Source of the DNA: an uncultured Collinsella sp.
GTDB taxonomy: Bacteria > Actinomycetota > Coriobacteriia > Coriobacteriales > Coriobacteriaceae
Length of the DNA stretch: 64,000 nt
NCBI GenBank assembly: GCA_934668695.1
Contig: CAKUOD010000005.1
Location: 1-64,000, forward strand
Direction of reading: 5' to 3'
Shown: in pieces, positions 1 through 9,256 of the stretch
Position numbering within the stretch: position 1 is the first letter of the stretch
How the letters are laid out: every line of letters begins with the position of its first letter
Program-made: the position numbers and the translations under genes
The notes under the pieces: model-generated
Database searches by the model: none
Told to the model about the DNA's origin: nothing
Seen by the model: only the letters and a program-made list of their open reading frames with translations

Positions 1-2
1 CC

Positions 3-25
3 CCACCCGCATAGCGGGTGGTTTC
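3..25 (+). terminator. hairpin terminator of a gene left of the window
   Basis: An 8-bp perfect stem (CCACCCGC, loop ATA, GCGGGTGG) is followed by TTTC. It probably ends a plus-strand transcript whose gene lies outside the window. A second GC-rich imperfect palindrome follows at about 30-50. Confidence 0.5.
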
Positions 26-70
26 TGATGCGGCGCGCTGCGCGCCCCGCACAGGCTAAAGCCTTTAAAT

Positions 71-94
71 AAAAAAGCCACTCAATTGAGTGGC
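71..94 (-). terminator. intrinsic terminator of the tRNA-Ala gene
   Basis: Read on the minus strand, the perfect palindrome GCCACTCAATTGAGTGGC is followed directly by six T residues. It lies 14 nt beyond the tRNA 3' end. Confidence 0.85.
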
Positions 95-107
95 CTTGCA
101 TTCACGA

Positions 108-183
108 TGGTGGAGACGAGGGGAATCGAACCCCTGACCTCTTGACTGCCAGTCAAGCGCTCTCCCAGCTGAGCTACGCCCCC
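108..183 (-). tRNA. tRNA-Ala (anticodon GGC)
   Basis: The 76-nt minus-strand gene starts GGGGGCGTAGCTCAG and ends CTCCACCA with an encoded CCA. The anticodon stem CTTGA/TCAAG closes the loop CTGGCAG, giving anticodon GGC. The acceptor stem has a G3:U70 pair, the alanine identity element. A matching promoter and terminator flank it, so it is probably a single-gene transcript. Confidence 0.96.
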
Positions 184-196
184 GTGACAGGTGGAT

Positions 197-225
197 ACTA
201 TAGGGGAATGTTTTGCTTGATGCAA
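197..225 (-). promoter_or_regulatory. promoter of tRNA-Ala
   Basis: On the minus strand, -35 TTGCAT (220-225) and -10 TATAGT (197-202) are separated by exactly 17 nt. The -10 lies 13 bp upstream of the tRNA 5' end. Confidence 0.75.
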
Positions 226-276
226 GAGGGTTTTTTGGGTTGATCTTCTTACTTACGAGATTTTTGGGACAGGTTC

Positions 277-315
277 TAAAATTTCACCCTGGCCTTCGGC
301 CAAGGCGCAATTTTA
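277..315 (-). terminator. hairpin downstream of thiN
   Basis: On the minus strand, outer arms TAAAATT/AATTTTA enclose an inner stem CCTTGGCC, loop GAA, GGCCAGGG (one G:T pair). It lies just beyond the thiN stop and ends in an A/T-rich tract, so it probably terminates the HAD-thiN transcript. Its distal arm overlaps the short direct repeat at 305. Confidence 0.5.
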
Positions 316-374
316 TGGCCAGTCCCTAAAATCCCTGCTCGGGCGCAATTTTATGGCCAGTCCCAAAAATCCCT
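305..374. repeat. two-unit 38-bp direct repeat
   Basis: Two nearly identical units begin at 305 and 343. Each starts GCGCAATTTTATGGCCAGTC and continues into an A-rich run and ATCCCT. The second unit reaches the thiN stop codon. No open frame or known function is visible. Confidence 0.7.
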
Positions 375-1014
375 ACTGGAGTAGGTAGGCGATTGCCGTG
401 CCTTGGTGGACTTGGATCTTGGCTGTGCCGCGGACTATGTTGCTGATGCCGGTGTCGGCTAGTAGGGCTAGCGGGGTGTGATCGAGTTCCCACTCCAAGC
501 CGTGTTCGCTTATTTCTGTGTTGGGGGCGATTGCGATTATGGAGAAGGTTTTGCCGGTTGCGTCTTCTATGGTCCAGGTCTCATGCTGGTGCAGGATTCT
601 GGCTGTTACTTCGTCTCCTTTGATCCAGACGGGGGCGTCCTCGTATGCTGCTAGTAGGCCTAGGACGCTTAGGGCCATGTCGGGGCGGCCGCCTGTGGCG
701 CAAGTTGCGTATACTTCGGCTCCTGCCCAGCGGCGGCGGATGGCGTCCAACGCCAACGCTAAATCGGTGTAGTCCTTGTAGGGGTTGTGGCGCTCTACCT
801 CAAAGGCTTCGGCGGCATCGACCAACGCACGACCCGCATCGCTCACCGTGTCGGCATCCCCCACATAAACGTCGCAGCCTAGCCCCGCGCTCAGCAGCGC
901 ATCGAGCCCGCGGTCCACGGCGACAACGTGGTCGCACTCCCCTGCTAGCCCACGCAACAGATCCGCGCTCGCCACCACGGGCGAGCCGCAAACCAATAAA
1001 ACTTTGCAAGCCAC
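373..1014 (-). CDS. thiN: thiamine pyrophosphokinase
   Basis: A 213-residue cytosolic enzyme predicted to transfer pyrophosphate from ATP to thiamine, giving thiamine diphosphate. The family motifs appear in order: VAVDRG (31-36), GDADTVS (52-58, where most members have GDFDS), KDYTDL (80-85) and GGRPDM (108-113, usually GGRxDH). The last two contribute to metal-ATP and thiamine binding in characterised members. The start is a GTG behind GAGG; no in-frame ATG would preserve the N-terminal Rossmann strand. It follows the HAD gene by 9 nt, so the two are probably co-transcribed. The departures from the usual GDFDS and GGRxDH motifs are worth noting, but length and motif order fit the family well. 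Confidence 0.87.
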   Translation of the reverse strand: MACKVLLVCGSPVVASADLLRGLAGECDHVVAVDRGLDALLSAGLGCDVYVGDADTVSDAGRALVDAAEAFEVERHNPYKDYTDLALALDAIRRRWAGAEVYATCATGGRPDMALSVLGLLAAYEDAPVWIKGDEVTARILHQHETWTIEDATGKTFSIIAIAPNTEISEHGLEWELDHTPLALLADTGISNIVRGTAKIQVHQGTAIAYLLQ

Positions 1015-1023
1015 GGCCCTCGC

Positions 1024-1713
1024 CTAACCCTCAAACGAAAGCACGCGGACCAGGTCCAGGTCCTCATAGCTGTCGATAAAGATATCGCAGTTGGCGCGCA
1101 CGTCGTCGCGCTTCATGCGGCCGTGCGGATCATAGATGCCCACGCGCTTAAAGCCTGCGATGCCAGAGCTCTTTAGGCCAAAAACTGCGTCCTCAAACAC
1201 CCAGGCGCGCTCAAACCTGTGCCCATGACGCTCCTCCAGACGGCGCAGCGCCAGCTCGTACACATCGGGGAACTGTTTAGAGCGTCCCGCCTCGCCCGTG
1301 GTGGTCACAAACTCCATGTAGGCATCGAGCCCGGCGCCCGCAAGCGCAGACTTAACCAGCTCGGCCGGCGTGGACGTGGCAACGCACATGGAAATGCCCG
1401 CCTCCTGCGCCTGCTTCAAAAATGCAAGCAGGCCCTCGCGCGGCGGCACCTTGGAGTAGCCATCGATCAGAATGTCGCTCAGCTCGCGATACAGCTCCTC
1501 GCCATTCTCGCCAATGCCCCACGTGTCGTGGTAGGCCTGGCACTCGTCCTCGAGCGACAAATGCTCAAACTGGGCAAAATCGTCGACCGTCACGTCAACT
1601 CCGTGGCGGTGCAATAACTCTGGCTGGGCATAGGCCCAAACGGGGGTACTATTAACCAACGTGCCGTCGCAATCGAAAATAAAAGCAACATTGGGGGCGG
1701 CGGTTTGAGGCAT
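1024..1713 (-). CDS. HAD-superfamily hydrolase, beta-phosphoglucomutase-like
   Basis: A 229-residue haloacid-dehalogenase-fold protein. Motif I is FIFDCDGTLVNS, with the nucleophile at Asp14 and the acid/base at Asp16. Motif II is the Thr/Ser of VATSTP and motif IV is FEDAVFGLKSSGIAG. The insertion between motifs I and II is a helical C1 cap as in beta-phosphoglucomutase and related sugar-phosphate phosphatases. The substrate cannot be read from sequence. It is divergent from glgB, and an operator-like palindrome lies between them, so a role with a glucose or maltose phosphate is possible. An upstream in-frame TTG exists, but the ATG at 1713 has GAAAGG seven bases before it and is preferred. 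Confidence 0.78.
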   Translation of the reverse strand: MPQTAAPNVAFIFDCDGTLVNSTPVWAYAQPELLHRHGVDVTVDDFAQFEHLSLEDECQAYHDTWGIGENGEELYRELSDILIDGYSKVPPREGLLAFLKQAQEAGISMCVATSTPAELVKSALAGAGLDAYMEFVTTTGEAGRSKQFPDVYELALRRLEERHGHRFERAWVFEDAVFGLKSSGIAGFKRVGIYDPHGRMKRDDVRANCDIFIDSYEDLDLVRVLSFEG

Positions 1714-2044
1714 AAACGAACCTTTCGATGTCAAATGGTAAACATCCTGCTAAAAACGTTTTACCAAACGTCAGACTAACAATCTTGAAACCCTAATTGG
1801 TAAAACTGTCAAGAGTTTTACCATCGCAAATCTGCCAGTGGTATAAACATGGCGCTCACCGATTAAAAGCCGCCGCAAAACCACTTTCCTCCATAAAAGT
1901 AATGTACAGGTGTTATGGTAGTTTCTGCCGAAAGTTCCACCGAGCACGCGAGGTGGAACGAATCATAGAACTATCGCCGTCCCTTCGATTCGTGCAGCCT
2001 TGGACCTTTCGCATCTAGTCACCAAGGCAACACGCTGCCGCGTC
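1714..2044. other. divergent intergenic region between the HAD gene and glgB
   Basis: No coding sequence is seen in these 331 bases. They contain two operator-like inverted repeats (see 1736-1823), an extended -10-like TGTTATGGT at 1911-1919 facing glgB without a clear -35, and an 8-bp stem GTTCCACC/GGTGGAAC at 1934-1959 in the presumed glgB leader. Confidence 0.6.
1736..1823. promoter_or_regulatory. two operator-like inverted repeats, TGGTAAAAC type
   Basis: Site 1 is TGGTAAAC (1736-1743) facing GTTTTACCA (1758-1766) across 14 nt. Site 2 is a perfect 10-bp palindrome: TGGTAAAACT (1798-1807), six nt, AGTTTTACCA (1814-1823). The same half-site recurs before the amylase/glucanotransferase gene at 11920 and 11955. 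This suggests one repressor or activator for both glycogen/maltodextrin units. No regulator gene is nearby. Confidence 0.5.
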
Positions 2045-4318
2045 ATGATGGGATCAAACGTGAGCGATACAAAGCTAAAGCCAGCAACCAAAAAGTCTGC
2101 TACCCGCAAAGCCGCCCCGCACGCACCGGAGCTCACCAAGGACGATGTCTATCTGTTTGGCATTGGTACGTGGGAGCGCAGCTGGGAAAAGATGGGCGCG
2201 CACCCCGACACGCAGAACCGTACGCGCGGCTGGCGCTTTTGCGTTTGGGCGCCCGATGTAAAGAGCGTCCATGTCATTGGCGAATTTAACGACTGGGATG
2301 AACAAGCCAACCCGCTGGCGCCCATGCATACGAGCGCTATCTGGGAAGGCTTTATTCCTGGCGCCGAGCAGGGCCAGCTCTATAAGTACCTTATCGAGAC
2401 CAACGAGGGCGAAAAGCTCTACAAGGCCGATCCGTATGCCTTTAAGGCCGAGTGCCCTCCGGGTACCGCGAGCGTGCTGTGGACCCTCGATGGCTATCAG
2501 TGGAACGACGCCGCGTGGCTCAAGCGCCGCGCCAGCCATAACCACATGTCGCAACCCCTTAACATCTACGAGGTGCATATTGGCTCGTGGAAGCGCCACG
2601 GCGACGCGCTACAGGGCGAGCCGGACGAGTATGGCAACTACCCTGGCCCCATGGACCCCTTCCCCGCACAGCGCGGCGAGTTCTACACCTACGACGACCT
2701 GTCGGTGGAGCTCGTGAACTACGTGCGCGACATGGGCTATACGCATATCGAGGTCATGCCGCTCATGGAGCATCCCTTCGATGGCTCCTGGGGCTACCAG
2801 ACGACCGGCTACTATGCCGCCACGTCGCGCTATGGCAACCCGCAGCAGCTCATGCACTTTATCGATGCGTGCCATAAGGCGGGCATCGGCGTGATCATGG
2901 ACTGGGTGCCCGGCGGTTTTTGCGCCGACTCCCACGGCCTTGCCACCTTTAACGGCCACATGCTGTTTGAGCACGAGATTCACCCCAACTGGGGCACGCA
3001 TAAGTTCGATTTCGCCCGCGGGGAGGTCCGCTCCTTCCTGGTCTCCAACGTGCTGTACTGGCTCGAGAACTTCCACGTGGACGGCATTCGCATGGACGGC
3101 GTGTCCAGCATGCTGTACCTCAACTTTGGCATTGACGATCCCGGCCAAAAGAAGTTCAACAAGTACGGTACCGAGGAGGACCTGGACGCCAGCGCGTTTA
3201 TCCGTCAGGTCAACTGCGCCGTGGAGGCTCACTACCCCGACGTGATGATGATGGCCGAGGAGTCCACCGCGTGGCCGCTCGTAACCTATCCGCCGCAGGA
3301 CGGCGGCCTGGGCTTCCACTACAAGTGGGACATGGGCTGGATGAACGACACCCTGCACTACATGCAGACCGATTTTCCGTGGCGCCCCGGCAACCACGGC
3401 CTGCTAACGTTCTCCATCATGTACGCCTTTACCGAGAACTTCATCTGCCCGCTGAGTCACGACGAGGTCGTGCACGGCAAGTGCTCGCTCATCGGCCGTA
3501 TGCCGGGCGACTGGTGGCGCCAGTTTGCCGGCCTGCGCACGCTGGCCTTCTACCAGATGACGCACCCCGGTGCCAAGCTCAACTTTATGGGCAACGAGAT
3601 CGGCCAGTTTATCGAGTGGCGCTACTACGAGTCCATCCAGTGGTTCCTGACCGAGGAGTACGAGACCCACAAGCATCATCAGGCGTTCATTAAGGCGCTC
3701 AACCACCTGTACACCGCCGAGCCCGCCCTCTACGAGCGCGGTTACACCGACGACGGCTTTACCTGGATCGATGCGGACAACTCCAAGCAGTCCATCGTGA
3801 GCTTTGTGCGCCAGGGCGAGGACGTCGACGACGATCTGGTGATCCTGATCAACTTTGACCCGGCGAGCTACGAGAGCTTCCGCGTGGGCGTGCCGCGCGA
3901 GGGTGACTGGGAGGTCATCTTTGATTCCGACCGTCCCGAGTTTGGCGGCAGCGGATACGCCGGCGAGGAGCCCTACACCTGCTCGAGCGAGCCCTACCCC
4001 TGGAACGGCCAGATGGACTCTATTGAGATTAAGGTGCCCGGCCTGGCTGGCGTGGTACTTAAGCGCCGTGGTCCCAGCAGCTACAAGCCGCCGGTGGTCG
4101 AGGAGCCCAAGAAGGCCACGCGTAAGCGCACGTCCTCGGTGAAGCCCAAGGCTGCGGCGGCCAAGAAGGCTCCCGCTAAGGCGAAGGCTGCTACGACCAA
4201 GGCTAAGGCTGCTGCGAAGCCCGCTGCCAAGGCCACTACGGCTAAGAAGCCGGCTGCCAAAAAGGCAACTACCAAGGCCAAGTCAGCGACTATTAAGTCG
4301 ACCGCCAAGGATGCGTAA
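2045..4318 (+). CDS. glgB: 1,4-alpha-glucan branching enzyme with basic C-terminal tail
   Basis: Forms alpha-1,6 branches in glycogen. An N-terminal CBM48-like domain (FCVWAPDVKSVHVIGEFNDW) precedes a GH13 barrel. The nucleophile Asp lies in GIRMDGVSS (about residue 351), the acid/base Glu in MMAEES (about 405) and the third Asp in LSHDEVVHG (about 473). The enzyme proper ends near residue 680. It is followed by about 75 residues of Lys, Ala and Thr only loosely seen in other branching enzymes, containing ATRKRT and AAKKAPAKAKAA. The start is uncertain: tandem ATGs at 2045 and 2048 are possible, and GTG at 2060 has GGGA at good spacing. It is the first gene of the glycogen run, 92 bp before glgP. 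Confidence 0.93.
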   Translation: MMGSNVSDTKLKPATKKSATRKAAPHAPELTKDDVYLFGIGTWERSWEKMGAHPDTQNRTRGWRFCVWAPDVKSVHVIGEFNDWDEQANPLAPMHTSAIWEGFIPGAEQGQLYKYLIETNEGEKLYKADPYAFKAECPPGTASVLWTLDGYQWNDAAWLKRRASHNHMSQPLNIYEVHIGSWKRHGDALQGEPDEYGNYPGPMDPFPAQRGEFYTYDDLSVELVNYVRDMGYTHIEVMPLMEHPFDGSWGYQTTGYYAATSRYGNPQQLMHFIDACHKAGIGVIMDWVPGGFCADSHGLATFNGHMLFEHEIHPNWGTHKFDFARGEVRSFLVSNVLYWLENFHVDGIRMDGVSSMLYLNFGIDDPGQKKFNKYGTEEDLDASAFIRQVNCAVEAHYPDVMMMAEESTAWPLVTYPPQDGGLGFHYKWDMGWMNDTLHYMQTDFPWRPGNHGLLTFSIMYAFTENFICPLSHDEVVHGKCSLIGRMPGDWWRQFAGLRTLAFYQMTHPGAKLNFMGNEIGQFIEWRYYESIQWFLTEEYETHKHHQAFIKALNHLYTAEPALYERGYTDDGFTWIDADNSKQSIVSFVRQGEDVDDDLVILINFDPASYESFRVGVPREGDWEVIFDSDRPEFGGSGYAGEEPYTCSSEPYPWNGQMDSIEIKVPGLAGVVLKRRGPSSYKPPVVEEPKKATRKRTSSVKPKAAAAKKAPAKAKAATTKAKAAAKPAAKATTAKKPAAKKATTKAKSATIKSTAKDA

Positions 4319-4410
4319 CAAAGCCGTTACCACTGTAATCACCCGCCCCGCTAGGGCGTAGGATACAAGTCATAACCGTTCCGGGAGATATCCCCGGGGG
4401 AAAGGAACGT

Positions 4411-6837
4411 ATGAATAAGATCTTCGACAACAAGCAGGAGTTTACCGAGCTCTATCGCGATGCCGTCATGAGCATCAGCGGCAAGAGCGTCGAGGCCGCC
4501 AGCGACCTCGACCGCTTTAACGCCCTGGCCAAGCTCGTGGCCGAGAAGGCCCGCACCGTTGCCACCGCCAGTGACGCCCGCGCCACCGCCGAGGGCAAGA
4601 AGCGCGTGTACTACTTCTCGATCGAGTTTTTGATCGGCCGCCTGCTCGACAACTACCTGCTCAACTTTGGCGTGCGCGACATGGTCGACGAGGCGCTCGA
4701 CGACATGGGCTTTGACCTGTCCGCCATCGAGAACCAGGAGCCCGATCCGGCGCTGGGCAACGGTGGCCTGGGCCGTCTGGCCGCGTGCTTCCTGGATTCC
4801 ATGGCAGCCGAGGGCATTGCCGGCTATGGCAACGGCATGCGCTACCGCTACGGCCTGTTTAAGCAGGAGATCGTCAACGGCAGCCAGGTGGAGACCACCG
4901 ACGAGTGGCTCACCCACGGCTATCCTTGGGAGGTCCGTCGTCAGGACAAGGCCGTGACCATCAAGTTTGGTGGCCGCGTTGAGGGCTTTGAGGAGGACGG
5001 CCGCACGTTCTACCGCACGGTGGACACGCAGGACATCCTGGCCGTTCCCTACGACATCCCTGTCGTTGGCTATGCCGGCGAGACCGTCAACAAGCTGCGC
5101 GTCTGGGCTGCCGAGCCGGTCGAGGAGCACTTCGATCTGGAGGCCTTCAACCGCGGCGACTACGCCCTGGCCGACGCCGAGCGCGCCGAGGCCGAGGCCA
5201 TCAGCGCCATCCTCTACCCCAACGACGCCGGCGAGCACGGCCGTCTGCTGCGCCTGAAGCAGGAGTACCTGTTTGTCTCGGCCGGTATCTACAGCCTGCT
5301 CGACACCTTTGAGAAGGAGCACGGCGAGAACTGGGAGCTGCTGCCGCAGTTTGTGGCCATCCACACCAACGACACGCACCCCGCCATGTGCGGCCCCGAA
5401 CTCATGCGCATCCTCATCGACGAGAAGAAGCTTGAGTGGGACGACGCCTGGAACATCGTGACGCAGGTCGTGAGCTACACCAACCACACCATCCTGCCCG
5501 AGGCTCTGGAGAAGTGGCCTATCGGCACGTTCTCCAAGCTCCTCCCCCGCGTGTACCAGATCATCGACGAGATCAGCCGTCGTTGGCACGAGTCGTTCGA
5601 CACCACACAGGAGGGCTGGCAGGAGCGTCTGCGCCAGACCGCCATCCTGTGGGACGGCGAGATTCGCATGGCCAACCTGTCCGTGATCTGCAGCCACAGC
5701 GTCAACGGCGTGGCCAAGATCCACTCCGACATCATCAAGAACATCGTGCTCAAGGACTTCTATGCCCTCACGCCCGAGAAGTTCAACAACAAGACCAACG
5801 GCATCTCGCACCGTCGCTTCTTTGCCGAGGCCAACCCCACCTACGCTAAGCTGGTCACCGAGGCTATTGGCGACGGCTGGCTCAAGGACGCTTTTGAGCT
5901 TGAGAAACTCAAGGAGTTTAAGGACGACACCGAGTTCCTGAAGGCCGTGGGTGCCTCCAAGCGCGCCAACAAGGAGCGTCTGGCCGCCTACGTTAAGGCC
6001 GAGACCGGTCTGGTCATCGATCCCAACACCGTCTTCGATGTTCAGGTGAAGCGCTTCCACGCCTACAAGCGCCAGCTCATGAACATCATGAAGGTGATGG
6101 ACATCTACAACCGTCGCATCGCCGATCCCAACTTCCACGTGACGCCGACGACCTTCATCTTTAGCGGTAAGGCCGCCTCGAGCTACACCTTTGCCAAGGA
6201 GACCATCCGCCTCATCAACTCCGTCGCCGAGGTCGTCAACAACGACCCGCGCGTGAACGAGGTCATGAAGGTCTGCTTTATCCCCAACTTCCGCGTGAGC
6301 AACGCCCAGCTCATCTACCCTGCCGCCGAGATCTCTGAGCAGATCTCCACCGCCGGCAAGGAGGCCTCGGGCACGTCCAACATGAAGCTCATGATGAACG
6401 GCGCCATTACGCTGGGCACCCTCGACGGCGCCAACATCGAGATCGCCGACCTGGCCGGCCGCGAGAACGAGGCCATCTTTGGCCTGACCGCTCCCGAGGT
6501 CGAGCAGCTCTGGGCATCCAACAGCTACTTTGCGTGGGATACCCTCAACGGCGATCGCGAGCGTCTGGGCCGCGTGATGGACGAGCTCAAGGACAACACC
6601 TTTGCGGGCCTTTCGGGCAACTTTGAGAGCATCTACAACGAGCTCATGAACAACAACGACCCCGACCTGGTCATGGCCGATTTCCGCAGCTATGTGGATG
6701 CGTGGGAGAAGCTCACGGGCAGCTACGGCGACCAAGAGACCTGGAACCGCAAGGCCTTGCTCAACACCGCCTCCTCGGGTTGGTTCTCGAGCGACCGCAC
6801 CATTCGCGAGTACCGCGACGAGATCTGGCACGCGTAA
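4411..6837 (+). CDS. glgP: glycogen/maltodextrin phosphorylase
   Basis: An 808-residue GT35 phosphorylase, the usual family length, releasing glucose 1-phosphate from glycogen ends. The pyridoxal-phosphate lysine lies in the signature EASGTSNMKLMMNGA, followed by TLGTLDGANIE. The N-terminal YYFSIEFLIGR and LGNGGLGRLAACFLDS are also typical. The mammalian N-terminal phospho-serine region and an AMP site are not evident, as expected for a bacterial enzyme. GGGGGAAAGGAACGT precedes the ATG. Its position between the branching enzyme and ADP-glucose synthesis genes places degradation and synthesis in one transcriptional run. Confidence 0.96.
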   Translation: MNKIFDNKQEFTELYRDAVMSISGKSVEAASDLDRFNALAKLVAEKARTVATASDARATAEGKKRVYYFSIEFLIGRLLDNYLLNFGVRDMVDEALDDMGFDLSAIENQEPDPALGNGGLGRLAACFLDSMAAEGIAGYGNGMRYRYGLFKQEIVNGSQVETTDEWLTHGYPWEVRRQDKAVTIKFGGRVEGFEEDGRTFYRTVDTQDILAVPYDIPVVGYAGETVNKLRVWAAEPVEEHFDLEAFNRGDYALADAERAEAEAISAILYPNDAGEHGRLLRLKQEYLFVSAGIYSLLDTFEKEHGENWELLPQFVAIHTNDTHPAMCGPELMRILIDEKKLEWDDAWNIVTQVVSYTNHTILPEALEKWPIGTFSKLLPRVYQIIDEISRRWHESFDTTQEGWQERLRQTAILWDGEIRMANLSVICSHSVNGVAKIHSDIIKNIVLKDFYALTPEKFNNKTNGISHRRFFAEANPTYAKLVTEAIGDGWLKDAFELEKLKEFKDDTEFLKAVGASKRANKERLAAYVKAETGLVIDPNTVFDVQVKRFHAYKRQLMNIMKVMDIYNRRIADPNFHVTPTTFIFSGKAASSYTFAKETIRLINSVAEVVNNDPRVNEVMKVCFIPNFRVSNAQLIYPAAEISEQISTAGKEASGTSNMKLMMNGAITLGTLDGANIEIADLAGRENEAIFGLTAPEVEQLWASNSYFAWDTLNGDRERLGRVMDELKDNTFAGLSGNFESIYNELMNNNDPDLVMADFRSYVDAWEKLTGSYGDQETWNRKALLNTASSGWFSSDRTIREYRDEIWHA

Positions 6838-6872
6838 TGGCGCACGAGCTCCCTTTGCCGTACGGCATTACT

Positions 6873-6903
6873 CGACGGGCGCGACCTGACGCCGCGCCCG
6901 TCG
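6873..6903 (+). repeat. intra-operon hairpin between glgP and glgC
   Basis: An 11-bp perfect stem CGACGGGCGCG/CGCGCCCGTCG with a 9-nt loop and no T-tract. It is more likely an mRNA-stabilising or processing hairpin than a terminator. Confidence 0.55.
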
Positions 6904-6943
6904 CTAATGGGTTTAGGAACATCGATGACAGAAGGAGAAATCG

Positions 6944-8092
6944 ATGAGTAAGAAAGAATGCATCGCGATGCTCCTCGCAGGAGGACAGGGCAGCCGATTG
7001 GGGGCACTCACCCAAAAAATCGCCAAGCCGGCGGTTAGCTTTGGTGGCAAGTTCCGCATTATCGACTTTTCGCTGTCCAACTGCTCCAACTCGGGCATCG
7101 ACACGGTGGGCGTTCTGACGCAGTACCGTCCCTACCTGCTGCATGCCTACGTGGGCTCCGGCGAGGCGTGGGATCTGGACAGCCGCGACGGCGGCGTGTC
7201 GATCCTGCCGCCGTACGAGACGCAGACCGGTGGCGCTTGGTATGCGGGCACGGCCGACGCCATTACGCAGAACCTCGACTACATCAAGGCCAACGACCCC
7301 AAGTACGTCCTGATTCTTTCGGGCGATCACCTGTATCGCATGGACTACCGCAAGATGCTCAAGACGCACATTGAGAACAACGCCGACCTCACGGTGAGCG
7401 TTATGCCCGTGCCGTGGGAGGAAGCCAGCCGCTTTGGCATCCTGACCACCGACCCCGAGGACGGCCGCATCACCAAGTTCACCGAGAAGCCCGAGAAGCC
7501 CGATTCGAACCTCGCATCCATGGGCATCTACATCTTCTCGGCCGACGTGCTGATCGAGGCACTCGAGGAGGACGCCCTGGACCAGCGCTCGAGCCACGAC
7601 TTTGGCAAGGACATCATCCCCAAGCTGCTCGGCGAGGACAAGCGCCTGTACAGCTACGAGTTCCACGGCTTCTGGAAGGATGTTGGCACCATCGCTAGCT
7701 TCCACGAGACCTCGATGGACCTGCTGGGCAACAACCCCGAGTTCGATCTGTTCGACAAGCACTTCCCCATCATGTCCAACATCACCACGCGTCCGCCGCA
7801 CTACATTGGCCCGGACGGGCGCCTGGACGACTGCCTGGTCTCCAACGGCTGCAAGATCTACGGTACCGCTCGCCACTCGATCCTTTCGACCGATGTCATC
7901 ATCGAGGAGCGCGCCGTGGTTGAGGACTCCGTGCTGCTGCCGGGTGCGCACGTTAAGAGTGGCGCGCACATCTGCCGCGCTATTTTGGGCGAGAACTCCA
8001 CGGTCGAAGAGGGCGTGAAGCTCGGCTCTGTCGATACCACCAAGGATACGGCCGTCGTTGGAAATGACGTCGTTATCGGGAAGGGGGAATGA
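6944..8092 (+). CDS. glgC: glucose-1-phosphate adenylyltransferase, catalytic subunit
   Basis: Makes ADP-glucose from ATP and glucose 1-phosphate, the committed step of glycogen synthesis. The 382-residue protein has the nucleotidyltransferase motif [15 protein letters not shown], the phosphate-binding lysine in [26 protein letters not shown] with the metal-binding Asp, and [10 protein letters not shown] near the sugar-phosphate site. The C-terminal third is a hexapeptide-repeat beta-helix. AGAAGGAG precedes the ATG. The stop overlaps the ribosome-binding site of glgD, so the pair is translationally coupled. It probably forms a GlgC/GlgD hetero-oligomer, as known from Bacillus and Clostridia. 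Confidence 0.95.
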   Translation: MSKKECIAMLLAGGQGSRLGALTQKIAKPAVSFGGKFRIIDFSLSNCSNSGIDTVGVLTQYRPYLLHAYVGSGEAWDLDSRDGGVSILPPYETQTGGAWYAGTADAITQNLDYIKANDPKYVLILSGDHLYRMDYRKMLKTHIENNADLTVSVMPVPWEEASRFGILTTDPEDGRITKFTEKPEKPDSNLASMGIYIFSADVLIEALEEDALDQRSSHDFGKDIIPKLLGEDKRLYSYEFHGFWKDVGTIASFHETSMDLLGNNPEFDLFDKHFPIMSNITTRPPHYIGPDGRLDDCLVSNGCKIYGTARHSILSTDVIIEERAVVEDSVLLPGAHVKSGAHICRAILGENSTVEEGVKLGSVDTTKDTAVVGNDVVIGKGE

Positions 8093-8096
8093 TCCG

Positions 8097-9224
8097 ATGA
8101 TCAATCGCAAGGCCATCGGTTATATCACCGCTAACTACTCTTCGACCTACGGCAGCGTGCTGCTCAAGGATCGCCCCATCGCGTCCGTTCCGTTTTTGGG
8201 CCGCTACCGCCTGATCGACTTCCCGCTGTCCAACATGATGAATGCCGGCATCAAGACCGTCGGCGTCGTCATGCCGGGCAACTACCGCTCGCTGATCGAC
8301 CACGTGGGCTCGGGCAAGGACTGGGGCCTGGACCGCAAGAAGGGCGGCCTGTTCATGGTGCCCGGCAACGCGTATGGCACCACCAAGGGCGGCATGCGCT
8401 TCCTGCTGCGCGACATCATTTCCAACAAGACGCTTTTCCAGCGCTCGGACAAGCCCTATGTTGTAATGATGGGCACCAACATCATCTTTAACATGGACCT
8501 CAACACCATCATCGAGGCGCACGAGAACTCCGGTGCCCAGATGACCGTGGTGTACTGCAAGGCCACGCGCAACGTCGATGACGAGACCAAGCTCGAGATT
8601 AACGAGAACGGCCGCCTGACGGGCGTGAGCGCCGGCGTCGTGTACGGCGACAACGCCTCTATGGACTGCTGCATCGTCAACCGCGAGACGCTGCTCGAGA
8701 TTATCGACCACTACCAGGCCGCCGACTATCTGGACCTACTCGAGGCACTCCAGGGAGACTTTGGCAACATCGACGTGTGCAGCTACGAGTACAAGGGCGA
8801 GGTCGTGGGCGTGTTTAGCGAGAAGTCGCTGTATCGCCGCAGCATGGACCTGCTCGACCAGACCGTGGCCGACCAGCTCTTCGATCCCGAGCGCCCGATC
8901 CTGACCAAGGCTCACGACGTGCCGCCTTCGCGCTATGCGACCGGCAGCCACGCCTGCAACTCGATCATCTCGGCCGGTTGTATCATCAAGGGCACCGTGC
9001 GCAACTCGATCCTGTCGCGCGGCGTCGTGGTTGAGGAAGGCGCATCGGTGACCAACTCGATCATTAACCAGAGCTGCATCATCAAGAGCGGCGCACGCGT
9101 CGAGAACGCCATCCTGGATAAGAACAACGTGGTTCCCACCAACACCGAGCTTCGCGGCACGCCCGAGAACATCCTGGTGCTGGGCAAGGCTCCGTTAACT
9201 TCCGACACCACCATCGTACGTTAA
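8097..9224 (+). CDS. glgD: GlgD, regulatory ADP-glucose pyrophosphorylase homologue
   Basis: A 375-residue paralogue of GlgC that has lost the catalytic signature. Where GlgC has GGQGSRL it reads TANYSSTYGSVLLKDRPIA, and the Asp motif is replaced by VMMGTNIIFNMDLN. It keeps the left-handed beta-helix at the C terminus (SIISAGCIIKGTVRNSILS). In characterised systems GlgD stimulates GlgC rather than catalysing. The ATG at 8097 is preferred over an upstream in-frame start because GGGGGAA sits ahead of it. It begins 4 nt after the glgC stop. The glgC-glgD pair is a typically Firmicute arrangement, noteworthy in an actinobacterium. Confidence 0.9.
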   Translation: MINRKAIGYITANYSSTYGSVLLKDRPIASVPFLGRYRLIDFPLSNMMNAGIKTVGVVMPGNYRSLIDHVGSGKDWGLDRKKGGLFMVPGNAYGTTKGGMRFLLRDIISNKTLFQRSDKPYVVMMGTNIIFNMDLNTIIEAHENSGAQMTVVYCKATRNVDDETKLEINENGRLTGVSAGVVYGDNASMDCCIVNRETLLEIIDHYQAADYLDLLEALQGDFGNIDVCSYEYKGEVVGVFSEKSLYRRSMDLLDQTVADQLFDPERPILTKAHDVPPSRYATGSHACNSIISAGCIIKGTVRNSILSRGVVVEEGASVTNSIINQSCIIKSGARVENAILDKNNVVPTNTELRGTPENILVLGKAPLTSDTTIVR

Positions 9225-9256
9225 CGTTGGCACCGCAACATCGCTCGTAACATGTA

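Noticed and set aside
4351..6831. An 826-codon open frame opposite glgP
   Set aside because: High-GC third-position bias keeps the antisense frame open. glgP has all family motifs, the antisense product has none.
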